Shown here: positions 50,752 through 59,755 of the stretch, piece by piece
Position numbering within the stretch: the stretch's first letter is position 1
How the letters are laid out: each line of letters opens with the position of its first letter
DNA from: Pseudodesulfovibrio aespoeensis Aspo-2
Lineage (GTDB): Bacteria > Desulfobacterota > Desulfovibrionia > Desulfovibrionales > Desulfovibrionaceae
Assembly (NCBI RefSeq): GCF_000176915.2
Contig: NC_014844.1
Span: 372,001-436,000, forward strand
DNA length: 64,000 nt
Direction: 5' to 3'
The notes under the pieces: generated by a model
Told to the model about the DNA's origin: nothing
Databases searched by the model: none
Seen by the model: the letters and a program-made list of their open reading frames with translations, nothing else
Position numbers and translations under genes: made by a program

Positions 50752-51414
50752 ATGCTCGAAGCCAGAAACATCGTCAAGACCTTTCACTCCCAGGGCGTGG
50801 AGAGTCGGGCCCTGGACCGGGCGCACCTCTCGGTCGAACCCGGTGAGTTCGTGTCCATCGTGGGCCGCTCCGGGTCGGGCAAGACCACCTTTCTCAACGT
50901 CCTGTCCACGCTGTTGACCCCGGACGCGGGCCAGCTGCTCTACCGGGGCGAGGATGTCACCGGGTTTTCAGCCGCGCGGCTCAACCGGCTGCGTCGGCAG
51001 GACTTTGCGGTGGTCTTTCAGTTCCACTACCTGCTGCCCTGCCTCTCGGCCCGCGAGAACGTGCTCCTGCCCTATCTCAACTCCCTGAAGCCGGTGCCTG
51101 CCGAGGTCCGCAAGCGGGCCGACGCCTGTCTCGACCGGGTGGGACTGGGCGGCAAGGAAGCCAAGCTGCCCGGCCATCTTTCGGGCGGCGAGCAACAGCG
51201 CGTGGCCATTGCCCGCGCCCTGGTCAAGCAATCCGCCGTGCTCTTTGCCGACGAGCCCACGGGCAACCTGGACCGGGCCACGGGCGAGTCGGTCATGGAC
51301 CTCCTGGCCGACCTCAGGCGCGACGGCCTGTCCATCGTCATGGTCACCCACGACCCGGAATACGCCGCCCGCGCCGACCGCATGGTCCACATGGCCGACG
51401 GGACCGTGGTCTGA
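50752..51414 (+). CDS. ABC transporter ATP-binding protein
   Basis: 220 residues, the normal MacB/LolD-like size. Walker A (GRSGSGKTTFLNVL), signature motif (HLSGGEQQRVAIARAL), Walker B (AVLFADEPTGNLD) and the switch His (VMVTHDPEYAARADRM) are all present. It pairs with the permease 9 bp upstream. Energises the operon's envelope function. Confidence 0.92.
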   Translation: MLEARNIVKTFHSQGVESRALDRAHLSVEPGEFVSIVGRSGSGKTTFLNVLSTLLTPDAGQLLYRGEDVTGFSAARLNRLRRQDFAVVFQFHYLLPCLSARENVLLPYLNSLKPVPAEVRKRADACLDRVGLGGKEAKLPGHLSGGEQQRVAIARALVKQSAVLFADEPTGNLDRATGESVMDLLADLRRDGLSIVMVTHDPEYAARADRMVHMADGTVV

Positions 51415-51436
51415 TCAGCGGCTCGGCGTTGCCGGG

Positions 51437-52717
51437 TCAATCGGCCCGCACCTTGGGCAGCTCCTCCCAGACTGTGGTGTAGCGGGGCGAGCGCATCTCG
51501 CGGCGCATGCGCCAGGGCGCGTCTTTTGAGCCGGAAGCGGCAAAGGTGACGGTGTCGCGGCCCCAGCGGGCGTTGAGGGCGTCCACGGCGCGCATGAGCG
51601 GGGCGTGGCGCGGGGTGTCGTCGGGCGGCAGGTCGAGCAAGCTGAGCCAGCGGCCATTGGCCGGCTCCAGGCCGGAGAGCATGACCCCGCATTTTTTGTA
51701 GTCGAACCCTTCTTTGTAGATGCGCGTCAGCCCGGCCTGGGCCGCCCGGATCAGGGCAGGGGTGTGGGCCGTGGCCACGGGCAGGGGCACGGCCTGGCTG
51801 GCCGAATACTGGGGCAGGCCGGGCCGGAAGGGATTGGTCTGGAGGAAGACGAGCACATGGGAGGCCACCGCCCCCTGGCTGCGCAGCCGCTCCGCCGCCC
51901 GGACCGTGTACTGGGCCGAGGCCTCCAGCAGTTCGTCCAGACTCGACACCGGGTGGCCGAAGGAGCGCGAGGAAACAATGGTCTTGCGGTCCGCCGGGCC
52001 TTCGGAAAACCCCAGGCAGGGCTGGCCGCGCAGTTCGAGCAGGGTGTGCAGCCCGGTCACGGTCATCTTCTTGCGCACCCAGCTCTGGTCCAGGTCGCGG
52101 AAGGCGAGGGCGTCGTTCACGCCGAGCTTCCTGAGCCGGGCGGCGTGGCGCGGGCCAATGCCCCAGACATCGCCTATGTCGGTATGGCGGAGCACCCGGT
52201 CCGGGTCCGGGCTTGCGGCGTGGTCAAAGACCCCTTGCAGCCGGGCGTGGCGCTTGGCCAGGCGGTTGGCCAGCTTGGCCAGGGTCTTGGTCGGCCCGAT
52301 GCCGATGGAGACCGGGATGGAGGTCCAGCGCTCCACCGTGGCCTTGAACCGCCTGGCAAAGGCGGACGCGCCGCCGGGCACGCCGGTCAGGTCGGCAAAG
52401 GCCTCGTCGATGGAGTAGACGGCCACCTCGGGACAGAACCGGGCGATTACGCGCATGACCCGGGCCGACATGTCGCCATAGAGGGCGTAGTTGGACGAGA
52501 AGACCGCCACCCCGTGGCGGCGCAGCAGGGCCCGCCATTTGAAAAAGGGCGCGCCCATGGGGATGCCCAGCCCCTTGGCCTCTGCCGAGCGGGCGATGAC
52601 GCAGCCGTCGTTGTTGGAGAGCACGACCACGGGGTGTCCGCGCAGCCCAGGCCTGAAGACCCGCTCGCAGGAGGCGTAGAAATTGTTGCAGTCGATGAGC
52701 GCGTAGCTTCGCGGCAT
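51437..52717 (-). CDS. umuC: UmuC-type Y-family DNA polymerase
   Basis: 426 residues. The Y-family palm begins [20 protein letters not shown], continues with [20 protein letters not shown] and the catalytic [10 protein letters not shown], and has the HhH region [20 protein letters not shown]. The C-terminal little finger ([10 protein letters not shown]) is UmuC-like. Together with UmuD' it performs error-prone translesion synthesis. It lies 39 bp downstream of umuD on the same strand. Confidence 0.95.
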   Translation of the reverse strand: MPRSYALIDCNNFYASCERVFRPGLRGHPVVVLSNNDGCVIARSAEAKGLGIPMGAPFFKWRALLRRHGVAVFSSNYALYGDMSARVMRVIARFCPEVAVYSIDEAFADLTGVPGGASAFARRFKATVERWTSIPVSIGIGPTKTLAKLANRLAKRHARLQGVFDHAASPDPDRVLRHTDIGDVWGIGPRHAARLRKLGVNDALAFRDLDQSWVRKKMTVTGLHTLLELRGQPCLGFSEGPADRKTIVSSRSFGHPVSSLDELLEASAQYTVRAAERLRSQGAVASHVLVFLQTNPFRPGLPQYSASQAVPLPVATAHTPALIRAAQAGLTRIYKEGFDYKKCGVMLSGLEPANGRWLSLLDLPPDDTPRHAPLMRAVDALNARWGRDTVTFAASGSKDAPWRMRREMRSPRYTTVWEELPKVRAD

Positions 52718-52756
52718 GGGTTCCCTTGGCGGTGCGTGCGGACCCGGTCCGCAGCC

Positions 52757-53227
52757 TCACAGCTTGTGCAGGACGTGGCGGACCACGCCCCAGATCTCGA
52801 AATCCGTGTCCGGGGTGATGGGCGTCGGGGCGTAGTCCGGGTTTTCCGGGGCCAGCTCCAGCCCGCCGGCGGTGCGTTGCAGCCGCTTGACCGTGAACCC
52901 GCCGTCGATGCAGGCGATGACCACGTTGCCGGGGTTTGGCGTGACCGACCTGTCCACCACCAGGATGTCGCCGTGGTGGATGGACGCGCCGGTCATGGAA
53001 TCCCCGGCCACGCGCACGAAGAACGTGGCCTCGGGCCGTGGCGCGAGATACTCGTTCAGGTCCAGGGTCTTCTCGATGTAATCCTCGGCAGGCGAGGGAA
53101 ACCCGGCAGGCACGGCCTCCCCGGCCAGGGGGAGCGGACGCGCCGCGCTGCGCCGGATGCGGAAAAAGGATGTTACCGCATTCGAGTCCGGAACGCTCAG
53201 CTTCTTGATCTGTGAACAATGGACCAT
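52757..53227 (-). CDS. umuD: UmuD, self-cleaving DNA-polymerase V subunit
   Basis: 156 residues from ATG 53227 (GGAGAGG upstream). Peptidase S24 features: a probable cleavage site in AAR...LPLAGEAVPAGFPS, the catalytic Ser in FVRVAGDSMTGASIHHGD and the Lys in GGFTVKRLQRT. It should be trimmed by RecA-stimulated autocleavage to UmuD'. The operon umuDC is divergent from the AraC-type gene. No textbook LexA box was recognised, but see the palindrome listed in the shared upstream region. Confidence 0.93.
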   Translation of the reverse strand: MVHCSQIKKLSVPDSNAVTSFFRIRRSAARPLPLAGEAVPAGFPSPAEDYIEKTLDLNEYLAPRPEATFFVRVAGDSMTGASIHHGDILVVDRSVTPNPGNVVIACIDGGFTVKRLQRTAGGLELAPENPDYAPTPITPDTDFEIWGVVRHVLHKL

Positions 53228-53280
53228 GAAACACCTCTCCTTTGTCAATTTATACAAAACACAACTGCCGCAAAAGCAGA

Positions 53281-53300
53281 TTTATGTCAATATTCATAAA
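53281..53300. promoter_or_regulatory. palindrome between umuD and the AraC-type gene
   Basis: TTTATG-TCAATATT-CATAAA, a perfect 6-bp inverted repeat with an 8-bp centre, in the AT-rich divergent spacer. It sits 54 bp upstream of the umuD ATG and could be a LexA-type or local operator. Confidence 0.4.
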
Positions 53301-53386
53301 ACACTTTGTGCCAGATCGAGGGAATGGTTGGCAGCTATTGCGGAGTCGGATAAAGTGACGCATCATAGAGAGAGGGGAAGGTATTC

Positions 53387-54349
53387 ATGTCGGCGAAGGC
53401 GGTTTCGCATAGTTGTTTTGATTCCTTGTGCCGGGCGGCGGACGCCGTTCCGGGCTTGAGGGTGGATTTTGCCCAGCTTGAAGGGGGTCCGTGCGGGATC
53501 GAGGTGTTCTCGGTCCGGCACGCCCCCTTTCGTTTTACCCAATGGCGCGTGGAAAAGAGCGCTCACCATCTGGGGGTGGCCCCGCTTGGCCGGGTCGGCC
53601 TGGCCCTGCACGCCGAGCCGAACCTGACCTTGAATTCCCACGGCGAGTTGTTCGGCGACGATGTTATTTTCCTGACCCCCGGCGGCAGCACCATCGACAG
53701 CGTTTCCTTTGCGCAGACCAATCTTTTCGGCCTGTCCGTCGAGGAGGGGGCCTTTGCCGCCATGCTCGGCGCAACGGGCTGTCCGCTGGCGGTTCCGAGC
53801 CAGGGCCAGGTCCGGCTGCTGACCCCGTCGCGCGAGGCTCTGGTCCGGCTGCGCGACACCCTGTGGCGTACGCGCGAGGCGGCCCTGACCGGGCGTTGCA
53901 GCCAAGCCGAATGGGACTCGGTGGGCGCGAGCCTTGCCGCCTGTCTGACCACCCTCGGCGATGCGGGCCGGATGCCCCGGGAGTCGGCGCGTCGGCGCAT
54001 TGTCCGGCAGAGCCTTGGCTACATCAACGACAACCTGGCCTCGCCGGTGAAACTTGGCGACATCTGCCGCAAGGTGGGCGTCAGCGAGCGGACCCTGATC
54101 TACGCCTTCAAGCAGCACCTGGGCCTCACGCCCAAGGCCTATGTGAACATCTGCCGCCTGAACATGGTCCGCAGGGAGATGGAGTGTGGCCGGGTGGCCT
54201 CCATCACCGATGCCGCCACCCGCTGGGGGTTCTGGCACATGGGCCAGTTTTCGGCGGACTACAAGCGGTTCTTCGGCGAGCTCCCCTCGCAGACCCTGTC
54301 CCGGTCCCGCGGCAGAGGGGCTCGGCCAGACAGCGCCCTGCGGGACTGA
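53387..54349 (+). CDS. AraC-family transcriptional regulator (EutR-like)
   Basis: 320 residues. The C-terminal 110 form the double helix-turn-helix: LGDICRKVGVSERTLIYAFK, then LTPKAYVNICRLNMVRREME and SITDAATRWGFWHMGQFSAD followed by YKRFFGELPSQTL. The N-terminal about 200 residues are a ligand-binding or dimerisation domain like those in EutR-type regulators, with no recognisable ligand motif. ATG 53387 has GAGGGG. The target is not obvious; neighbours on the same strand are the EF-hand secreted protein gene and, in reverse, umuDC. Confidence 0.88.
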   Translation: MSAKAVSHSCFDSLCRAADAVPGLRVDFAQLEGGPCGIEVFSVRHAPFRFTQWRVEKSAHHLGVAPLGRVGLALHAEPNLTLNSHGELFGDDVIFLTPGGSTIDSVSFAQTNLFGLSVEEGAFAAMLGATGCPLAVPSQGQVRLLTPSREALVRLRDTLWRTREAALTGRCSQAEWDSVGASLAACLTTLGDAGRMPRESARRRIVRQSLGYINDNLASPVKLGDICRKVGVSERTLIYAFKQHLGLTPKAYVNICRLNMVRREMECGRVASITDAATRWGFWHMGQFSADYKRFFGELPSQTLSRSRGRGARPDSALRD

Positions 54350-54495
54350 CCACTTTTCGCATCCTGTCCCCCAACACGTTCAGCCCGTTGCCCTGGCCGT
54401 TCACGCCAGCTGTGTGCGGCCACAGGCCGACAGCGGAATGGTGCCGATCACGCCCACCAGCCCGCGTCCGGCTTGTGGCCGCGCACCGTACCCCC

Positions 54496-54526
54496 TTGAC
54501 GCAGGCGGGCAAAGAGAGGATATGGT
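54496..54526 (+). promoter_or_regulatory. weak promoter candidate for the EF-hand gene
   Basis: TTGACG at 54496-54501 and TATGGT at 54521-54526 with a 19-bp spacer, longer than ideal. It is 43 bp upstream of the ATG. Confidence 0.3.
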
Positions 54527-54568
54527 ATCCTGAGAAACCCGCAAAATCTGCACCACAGGAGTGAACCC

Positions 54569-55141
54569 ATGAAACGCATTGCGCTGCTTTCGGCCCTGCT
54601 CATCACCTTTGTCCTGACCGCGACCATTGCCGCCGCCCAGACCCCGGAACTCCGCGGCACCTGGCGCGGCGCCTCGTTCATCATCGACGCCTCGGGTTTT
54701 CGCGAGGCCAAGTGCACCTACGTCATCAACGCCCAGGAGGGCCAGCTCTTCTCCGGCTACAAGCTCTGGTTCGACGCCAAGAAGGTGGTGCAAAAGGAGA
54801 CCTTCACCGGCATCTTCGGCGACGACGGCAACCTCTACTTTGCCGAGCACGATGACGGCTACACCTTTGGCCAGCGCACCAGCAAGCAGACCATGAGCCT
54901 CTACTATCTGGAGCACGGCGCCCTGAACAAGTCGATCCTCTACAAGCTTGAGCGCGTCCACTACGTCACCGGTTTCGTGGAGATCGACAGGGACGGCGAC
55001 AGGCTGCTGGTCCACGCCGAAATCTCCACCCACTATCCCCTGGACGCCGAGCGGATCATGGCCGAGGCCGACGCCGACAAGGACGGCAAGCTGACCGAGG
55101 CGGAATGGGAAGCCTGGAAAAAGGCCAACAACTTCAACTAA
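54569..55141 (+). CDS. secreted protein with single EF-hand motif
   Basis: 190 residues with a signal peptide (LLSALLITFVLTATIAAAQT). The middle is beta-rich (GTWRGASFIIDASGFREAKC, GIFGDDGNLYFAEHDDGYTF), like lipocalin-like periplasmic proteins. The C-terminus has one EF-hand-like calcium loop, DADKDGKLTEAEWEAW. ATG 54569 has AGGAG. Function unknown; calcium binding is plausible from the 12-residue loop. Confidence 0.78.
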   Translation: MKRIALLSALLITFVLTATIAAAQTPELRGTWRGASFIIDASGFREAKCTYVINAQEGQLFSGYKLWFDAKKVVQKETFTGIFGDDGNLYFAEHDDGYTFGQRTSKQTMSLYYLEHGALNKSILYKLERVHYVTGFVEIDRDGDRLLVHAEISTHYPLDAERIMAEADADKDGKLTEAEWEAWKKANNFN

Positions 55142-55190
55142 CCGCGTCCGCATGACCCGCGTCCCGGCGTCATGCGCCCTGGATGAAAAA

Positions 55191-55218
55191 AACGCCCGGC
55201 CAATCATGGCCGGGCGTT
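55191..55218 (-). terminator. terminator between the EF-hand gene and cydB
   Basis: Perfect 12-bp stem AACGCCCGGCCA / TGGCCGGGCGTT with loop ATCA. On the minus strand it is followed by a T-run (TTTTTTT), so it mainly ends cydAB transcription. Confidence 0.9.
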
Positions 55219-55242
55219 TCCCGTGTGGTGGTGTGTTGTCGG

Positions 55243-56295
55243 TTAGTAGTGGATGTCTTCCTTGGCCATGGGGGTTGCGAAGGTCTTGTAGGCCCAGAAC
55301 TGGTAGCCGATGATCACCGGCAGGAAGACCAGGACCACGCCGAGCATGATGCCCAGGGTGAGCGGGCTGGAGGCCGAGTTCATGATGGTCAGGCTGTTGC
55401 CCGGATTGGGATTGGACGGGATGATGGCCGGGAAGATGCCGGCCACGCCGAACAGGGCCGTGCCGCCGATGTAGAGGCAGGACGAGCCCCAGGCCATCCA
55501 CCACTTGCCCGCGCCCATGTAGGCGCGCATCAGCACCAGGCCGGCCACGGGCAGGGCCAGGATCACGAAGAGCACGGGGTAGAGGAAGTAGTTGCTGAAG
55601 AGCTGGGTCTCCACGGCGGAGTAGGCCAGGAAGAGCACGGTCAGGACCACCTGGATCGGCCACAGCTTGACGGCCAGCCCTTCGGCCCGCGCGCGCAGGT
55701 CGCCCGTGGCCCGGATGCACAGCCACAGCGCGCCGTGCATCACGAAGATGATCACGAAGAGGACGCCTCCGGCCAGGCCGTAGGGGTTAAGCAGGCCGAA
55801 CAGCCCGGCCTGGCTGAACCCGGTCTCGTCCAGGGGCAGCCCCCGGAAGATGTTGGCAAAGGCCACGCCCAGCAGCAGGGCGGGCAGGAAGCTGCCCACC
55901 GCGTGGCAGGTGTCCCACAGCTTGCGCCAGGAGGCGCTCTCGACCTTGGAGCGGAATTCGAAGGACACCCCGCGCACGATGAGCGCGAAGAGCAGCAGCA
56001 TGAGCGCGGTATACAGCCCGCTGAACATCTGGGCATAGGCATACGGGAAGGCGGCAAAGGTCACGCCGCCTGCGGTGATGAGCCAGACCTCGTTGCCGTC
56101 CCAGAAGGGGCCGGTGGAGTTGAGCATGGCCCGTTTCTCGTCTTCGTTTTTGGCCATGAAGGGGAGCAGGGTGCCCACTCCCAGGTCAAATCCGTCCAGG
56201 ATGAAGTAGACGGCCCACAGCACTCCCCACAGGACGAACCAGATGACCGCCAGATAGTAGTGCATTGTCCCGGTTTCCATGAATGTATCCATCAT
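55243..56295 (-). CDS. cydB: cytochrome bd oxidase subunit II
   Basis: 350 residues with about nine helices, beginning with YLAVIWFVLWGVLWAVYFIL and the signature DGFDLGVGTLLPF. It has the GPFWDGNEVWLITAGGVTFA motif typical of CydB. It pairs with CydA to reduce oxygen with quinol, giving oxygen tolerance to this anaerobe. ATG 56295 has AAGGAG; ATG 56292 is also possible. Confidence 0.96.
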   Translation of the reverse strand: MMDTFMETGTMHYYLAVIWFVLWGVLWAVYFILDGFDLGVGTLLPFMAKNEDEKRAMLNSTGPFWDGNEVWLITAGGVTFAAFPYAYAQMFSGLYTALMLLLFALIVRGVSFEFRSKVESASWRKLWDTCHAVGSFLPALLLGVAFANIFRGLPLDETGFSQAGLFGLLNPYGLAGGVLFVIIFVMHGALWLCIRATGDLRARAEGLAVKLWPIQVVLTVLFLAYSAVETQLFSNYFLYPVLFVILALPVAGLVLMRAYMGAGKWWMAWGSSCLYIGGTALFGVAGIFPAIIPSNPNPGNSLTIMNSASSPLTLGIMLGVVLVFLPVIIGYQFWAYKTFATPMAKEDIHY

Positions 56296-56322
56296 TGCAG
56301 CATCTCCTTGCAGTCTTGTGCG

Positions 56323-57645
56323 TTACCCGGCCTGAATCTGGATGGGCGTGTGGTCTTCCGGTCCCTTCTTGGCCAGACGGATCATCAGCCAGATGCCTGC
56401 CGCGCCGAGCAGCGTGTACAGGATGCTCATCAGGATGAGCGAGAAGGCGACCGTGCCGGTGGTGACCGGCGAGACTGCATCGGAGGTGCGCATCAGTCCG
56501 TAGACGATCCATGGCTGGCGACCGACCTCGGCCAGCACCCAGCCCGCCTGGATGGCGATATAGGGCATGGGGATGAACCAGGGGAGTATCTTCAGGTAGA
56601 GCGGGAAGTCGTTGAGCCTGTTGCGCATGATCCATCCGAACAGGGCCAGGATGGGCATGATGGTGCCGATGCCGACCATGATCCGGAAGCCGAGGAAGGT
56701 CAGGACGACGGGCGGGCGGTCTTCCTTGGGAAAGTCGTTGAGCCCTTTCACCTCGGCGTTGACGTCATTGTAGGCCAGGAAGCTCAGGGCGCCGGGGATG
56801 GGCAGGGCCTCCACCAGATTGCCGTCCTCGCCCGGGATGACCAGCAGGTTGAGCGGCGCGTTGCGCTGCGTTTCCCAGTGGGATTCCATGGCCGCCAGCT
56901 TGGCGGGTTGGACCTGGGACATGTGGTTGCCGTGGAAGTGGCCCTCCACCGCGGTGACCACGGAGAAGATCAGGGCCACGGCTGCGCCTATGGCGAATGA
57001 CTTCTGGAAGAACTCCACATGGCTCTCGCGAATGAGGTGCCACGCGGCAACGCCCATGATGAAGAAGCCGCCCAGACACAGGGCTGCCGGGATGACGTGG
57101 AAGAACTCATACCAGCCGAAGGGGTTGGTTATCACTGCGAAGAAATCGGTCAGCTCGGCCCGGCCATTGCGGATGACGTAGCCGGTCGGGGCCTGCATGA
57201 AGCCGTTGGCGAGGAGAATCCAGATGGCCGAGAGATTGGAGGCTCCGGCGATGAGCCAGGCCACGATGGCGTGGGCTTTGGGCGAGAGCTTGTCCCAGCC
57301 GAAGTGCCACACGCCGACAAAGGTGGATTCGAGGAAGAAGGCCGCCGTGGCCTCGATGGCCAGCAGCGAGCCGAAAATGTCGCCAACATAGGCCGAGTAG
57401 CGCGACCAGTTGGTGCCGAACTGAAACTCCAGGGTGATACCGGTGACCACGCCGAGCGCGAAGTTGACCAGAAAGATCTTGCCCCAGAATTTGGCCATCT
57501 TCTGGTACGTCTTGTTGCCCGTGCGCACATAGGCGGTCTCCATGCAGGCGATGAGCACCGAGAGCCCGAGCGTCAGCGGAACAAAAAGAAAATGAAACAT
57601 GGTTGCCGCCGCGAATTGCAGCCGCGAAAGCATCAGCACATCCAT
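56323..57645 (-). CDS. cydA: cytochrome bd oxidase subunit I
   Basis: 440 residues, the short-Q-loop class. The N-terminal His (MFHFLFVPLTLGLSVLIACM) for haem b595, the central GFHVIPAA-like FFHVIPAALCLGGFF and the quinol-site segment with Lys and Glu (QPAKLAAMESHWETQ) are present, as is the GRQPW motif. Reduces O2 to water at the membrane. ATG 57645 has AGGGGG. A possible Rex-like half-site TTGTGA sits about 110 bp upstream (minus strand); too weak to list as a site. Confidence 0.97.
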   Translation of the reverse strand: MDVLMLSRLQFAAATMFHFLFVPLTLGLSVLIACMETAYVRTGNKTYQKMAKFWGKIFLVNFALGVVTGITLEFQFGTNWSRYSAYVGDIFGSLLAIEATAAFFLESTFVGVWHFGWDKLSPKAHAIVAWLIAGASNLSAIWILLANGFMQAPTGYVIRNGRAELTDFFAVITNPFGWYEFFHVIPAALCLGGFFIMGVAAWHLIRESHVEFFQKSFAIGAAVALIFSVVTAVEGHFHGNHMSQVQPAKLAAMESHWETQRNAPLNLLVIPGEDGNLVEALPIPGALSFLAYNDVNAEVKGLNDFPKEDRPPVVLTFLGFRIMVGIGTIMPILALFGWIMRNRLNDFPLYLKILPWFIPMPYIAIQAGWVLAEVGRQPWIVYGLMRTSDAVSPVTTGTVAFSLILMSILYTLLGAAGIWLMIRLAKKGPEDHTPIQIQAG

Positions 57646-57768
57646 ACAAACCCCCTTGTGGATACTGCCAGCAAAAACCGAACTATTCTAACTATCCAAC
57701 ATGAGCGGGACGGTATACCTGTCATGGCCGCAAATCAAGAATAATAACTAACATTATCACAAAAAAAC

Positions 57769-59094
57769 TCACTCCTTGCGCATGGCGGCAGGCTGGCCCG
57801 TGGATTCAAGCACTGCGCGCCAGTAGTTGGAGTCGGTGATGATCCGTTTCTTGCCCCTGGTCACGAGGTCGATGGGGATGTGGACGTAGCGCCCGTTCCA
57901 GCGCGAGATGACCACATTGGTGCGGCCTGACATGGCGGCATGGACCGCATTGATGCCCAGGAACGAGCAGTAGATGCGGTCATTGGCGTTGGCAGGGACC
58001 GAGCGGATGATGTAGCTCGGATCGATGTATTTGAGGGTGACGTCGATGTTCTGGGCTGCGAAGTGGGCGGTGATCTCGCGCTTGAGCAGCACGGCTATGT
58101 CCCCCAGTGCGGTGTTGTCCGAGGCGTCGGTCCTGCTGGTCGCGTCGAGCAGATCCTGGCCCGCGCCCTCGGCCACCACGATGACCGCGTTGTTGCGCCG
58201 TTTCATGCGGGTTTCAAGGGCGGCCAGGAATCCGTGTTCGCCATGCAGGTCAAAGGGGGCTTCCGGGACGAGCACGAAGTTGACCTCCTGGCAGGCCAGG
58301 GCGCACTGGGCCGCGATGAAGCCCGCGTGGCGGCCCATGACCTTGACCATGCCGATGCCCCAGGGCGCGCCCGTGGCCTCCACATGCGCGCCCTTGATGG
58401 CGATGGTGGCGGTCTGCACCGCGGTGTCGAAGCCAAAGGAGGGCGAGGCGAAATTGATGTCGTTGTCGATGGTCTTGGGCAGGCCGACCACGGCGATGGA
58501 GAGGCGGCGCTTGGTGATCTCCCGGATCACGGCGCTGGCCGCGCGCATGGTGCCGTCCCCGCCGATCATGAACAGGATGGAGACGTTCATGCGCTCAAGC
58601 GCGTCCACAATGGCCTCCGGGTCCTGCGGCCCGCGCGAGCTGCCCAGGGCGGTGCCGCCGAATTCGTGGATGCGGCTGACATAGGCCGGGGTCAGTTCCA
58701 CCACATCATACCCCTGCTCCGGGATGAACCCGGCCAGTCCGTAGCGGATGCCGAGCACCGAGGGCACGCGGTACTCGTGGCAGGCGGTCATGACAATGGC
58801 CCGGATGACATCATTGAGGCCGGGGCACAGGCCGCCGCAGGTGACCACCGCGCACTTGGTCTTGCTGGTGTCGTAATAGACCTTGCTCCGCGGCCCGGCA
58901 GGCTCGAAATAGGCGCGCCCGCACTTCTTGCCCTTGCCGGGCTTTTCCACTTTGCCGCGCGAGATGTGGACGAGCACGGCCTCGTCTTCGTCCACGAACC
59001 GGCCAAGGCTGATTGGGTTGCGGATCTTGGCCTCGCCCACGGTGTCTACGACGGTTTCAGCGGGGTTGACGATTTCTTCCGGGCAGGTTTTCAT
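57769..59094 (-). CDS. 6-phosphofructokinase, group II-like (ATP-type)
   Basis: 441 residues, longer than E. coli PfkA. Substrate and donor motifs: CGGLCPGLNDVIRAIV, IGGDGTMRAASAVIREI, GLPKTIDNDI and GMVKVMGRHAGFIAAQCA. The GGDGT Gly at the position of E. coli Gly104 favours ATP, while Lys in PKTIDND (position 124) is the PPi-type residue; this Gly/Lys pair occurs in ATP-dependent spirochaete-type enzymes (TP0108-like). Cytoplasmic glycolytic enzyme. It is monocistronic and next to cydA. Confidence 0.9.
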   Translation of the reverse strand: MKTCPEEIVNPAETVVDTVGEAKIRNPISLGRFVDEDEAVLVHISRGKVEKPGKGKKCGRAYFEPAGPRSKVYYDTSKTKCAVVTCGGLCPGLNDVIRAIVMTACHEYRVPSVLGIRYGLAGFIPEQGYDVVELTPAYVSRIHEFGGTALGSSRGPQDPEAIVDALERMNVSILFMIGGDGTMRAASAVIREITKRRLSIAVVGLPKTIDNDINFASPSFGFDTAVQTATIAIKGAHVEATGAPWGIGMVKVMGRHAGFIAAQCALACQEVNFVLVPEAPFDLHGEHGFLAALETRMKRRNNAVIVVAEGAGQDLLDATSRTDASDNTALGDIAVLLKREITAHFAAQNIDVTLKYIDPSYIIRSVPANANDRIYCSFLGINAVHAAMSGRTNVVISRWNGRYVHIPIDLVTRGKKRIITDSNYWRAVLESTGQPAAMRKE

Positions 59095-59203
59095 CTGGTG
59101 CGACCTCGGGCTTGATGTGTTGAGCTATGACTCGCATTGTTATATGGATTTTCAGCGAGGGGCAAATTTTAATTGATGACCGTGCATCCCTTGGGGAGAG
59201 GAT

Positions 59204-59644
59204 ATGGGCAAACTGAATGCGCCGCCCTGGGCGGGCATGGCGGACATGGAGGTCCGGACCACCGGCGGCCACGGGGTTGCGGCCCGCTGCTGGTCGCCCG
59301 TGGCGGACGTGATGGAGCGCGCCGACGGGTTCGTCATCACGGTCGAGCTGCCGGGAATGACCCTTGACGACGTGGCCGTGGAGCTTCGCGGGAGCGACTT
59401 GTGGGTCTACGGGACCACGCCGGCGGACGGCTGCGGCGCGGTGGTCCGACATCACGCGGTGGAGCGGCCCAGAGGGCCTTTCGCCCGGCGGTTCGCCCTG
59501 GCCGGCCTTCTGGTCTGTTCCGAGGTCGGTCCGGGTTCCGGCCAGGCCACCGGGCAGAACGTCAGCGCCGTGCTCAAGGATGGCCTGCTCACCGTGACCC
59601 TGAAAAAGGTCCGGCCCGTGCGCCGGTCCATCCGCATCGACTGA
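59204..59644 (+). CDS. Hsp20/alpha-crystallin small heat-shock protein
   Basis: 146 residues. An alpha-crystallin domain spans about 28-140: WSPVADVMERADGFVITVEL, PGMTLDDVAVELRGSDLWVY, then an RRFAL-type strand and LKDGLLTVTLKK, the classical Hsp20 ending. The usual GxLxxxxP is ADGLLTVTL-like (KDGLLTVTL). ATG 59204 has GGGGAGAGG upstream. It likely acts as a holdase under stress. Confidence 0.88.
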   Translation: MGKLNAPPWAGMADMEVRTTGGHGVAARCWSPVADVMERADGFVITVELPGMTLDDVAVELRGSDLWVYGTTPADGCGAVVRHHAVERPRGPFARRFALAGLLVCSEVGPGSGQATGQNVSAVLKDGLLTVTLKKVRPVRRSIRID

Positions 59645-59755
59645 CCCGTGCCCGGCGCGAGCAGCCAGACAGAGGCCGGTCCGGCGAATCCCGTGGCCCA
59701 TCCAGCATCTTGCCTCCCGGTCTTCCGGCGGGTAAGGTCCGGGCGGGGGATCACG

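Noticed and set aside
57646-57768. Rex site upstream of cydA
   Set aside because: Only one half-site (TTGTGA) is convincing; the other half does not match.
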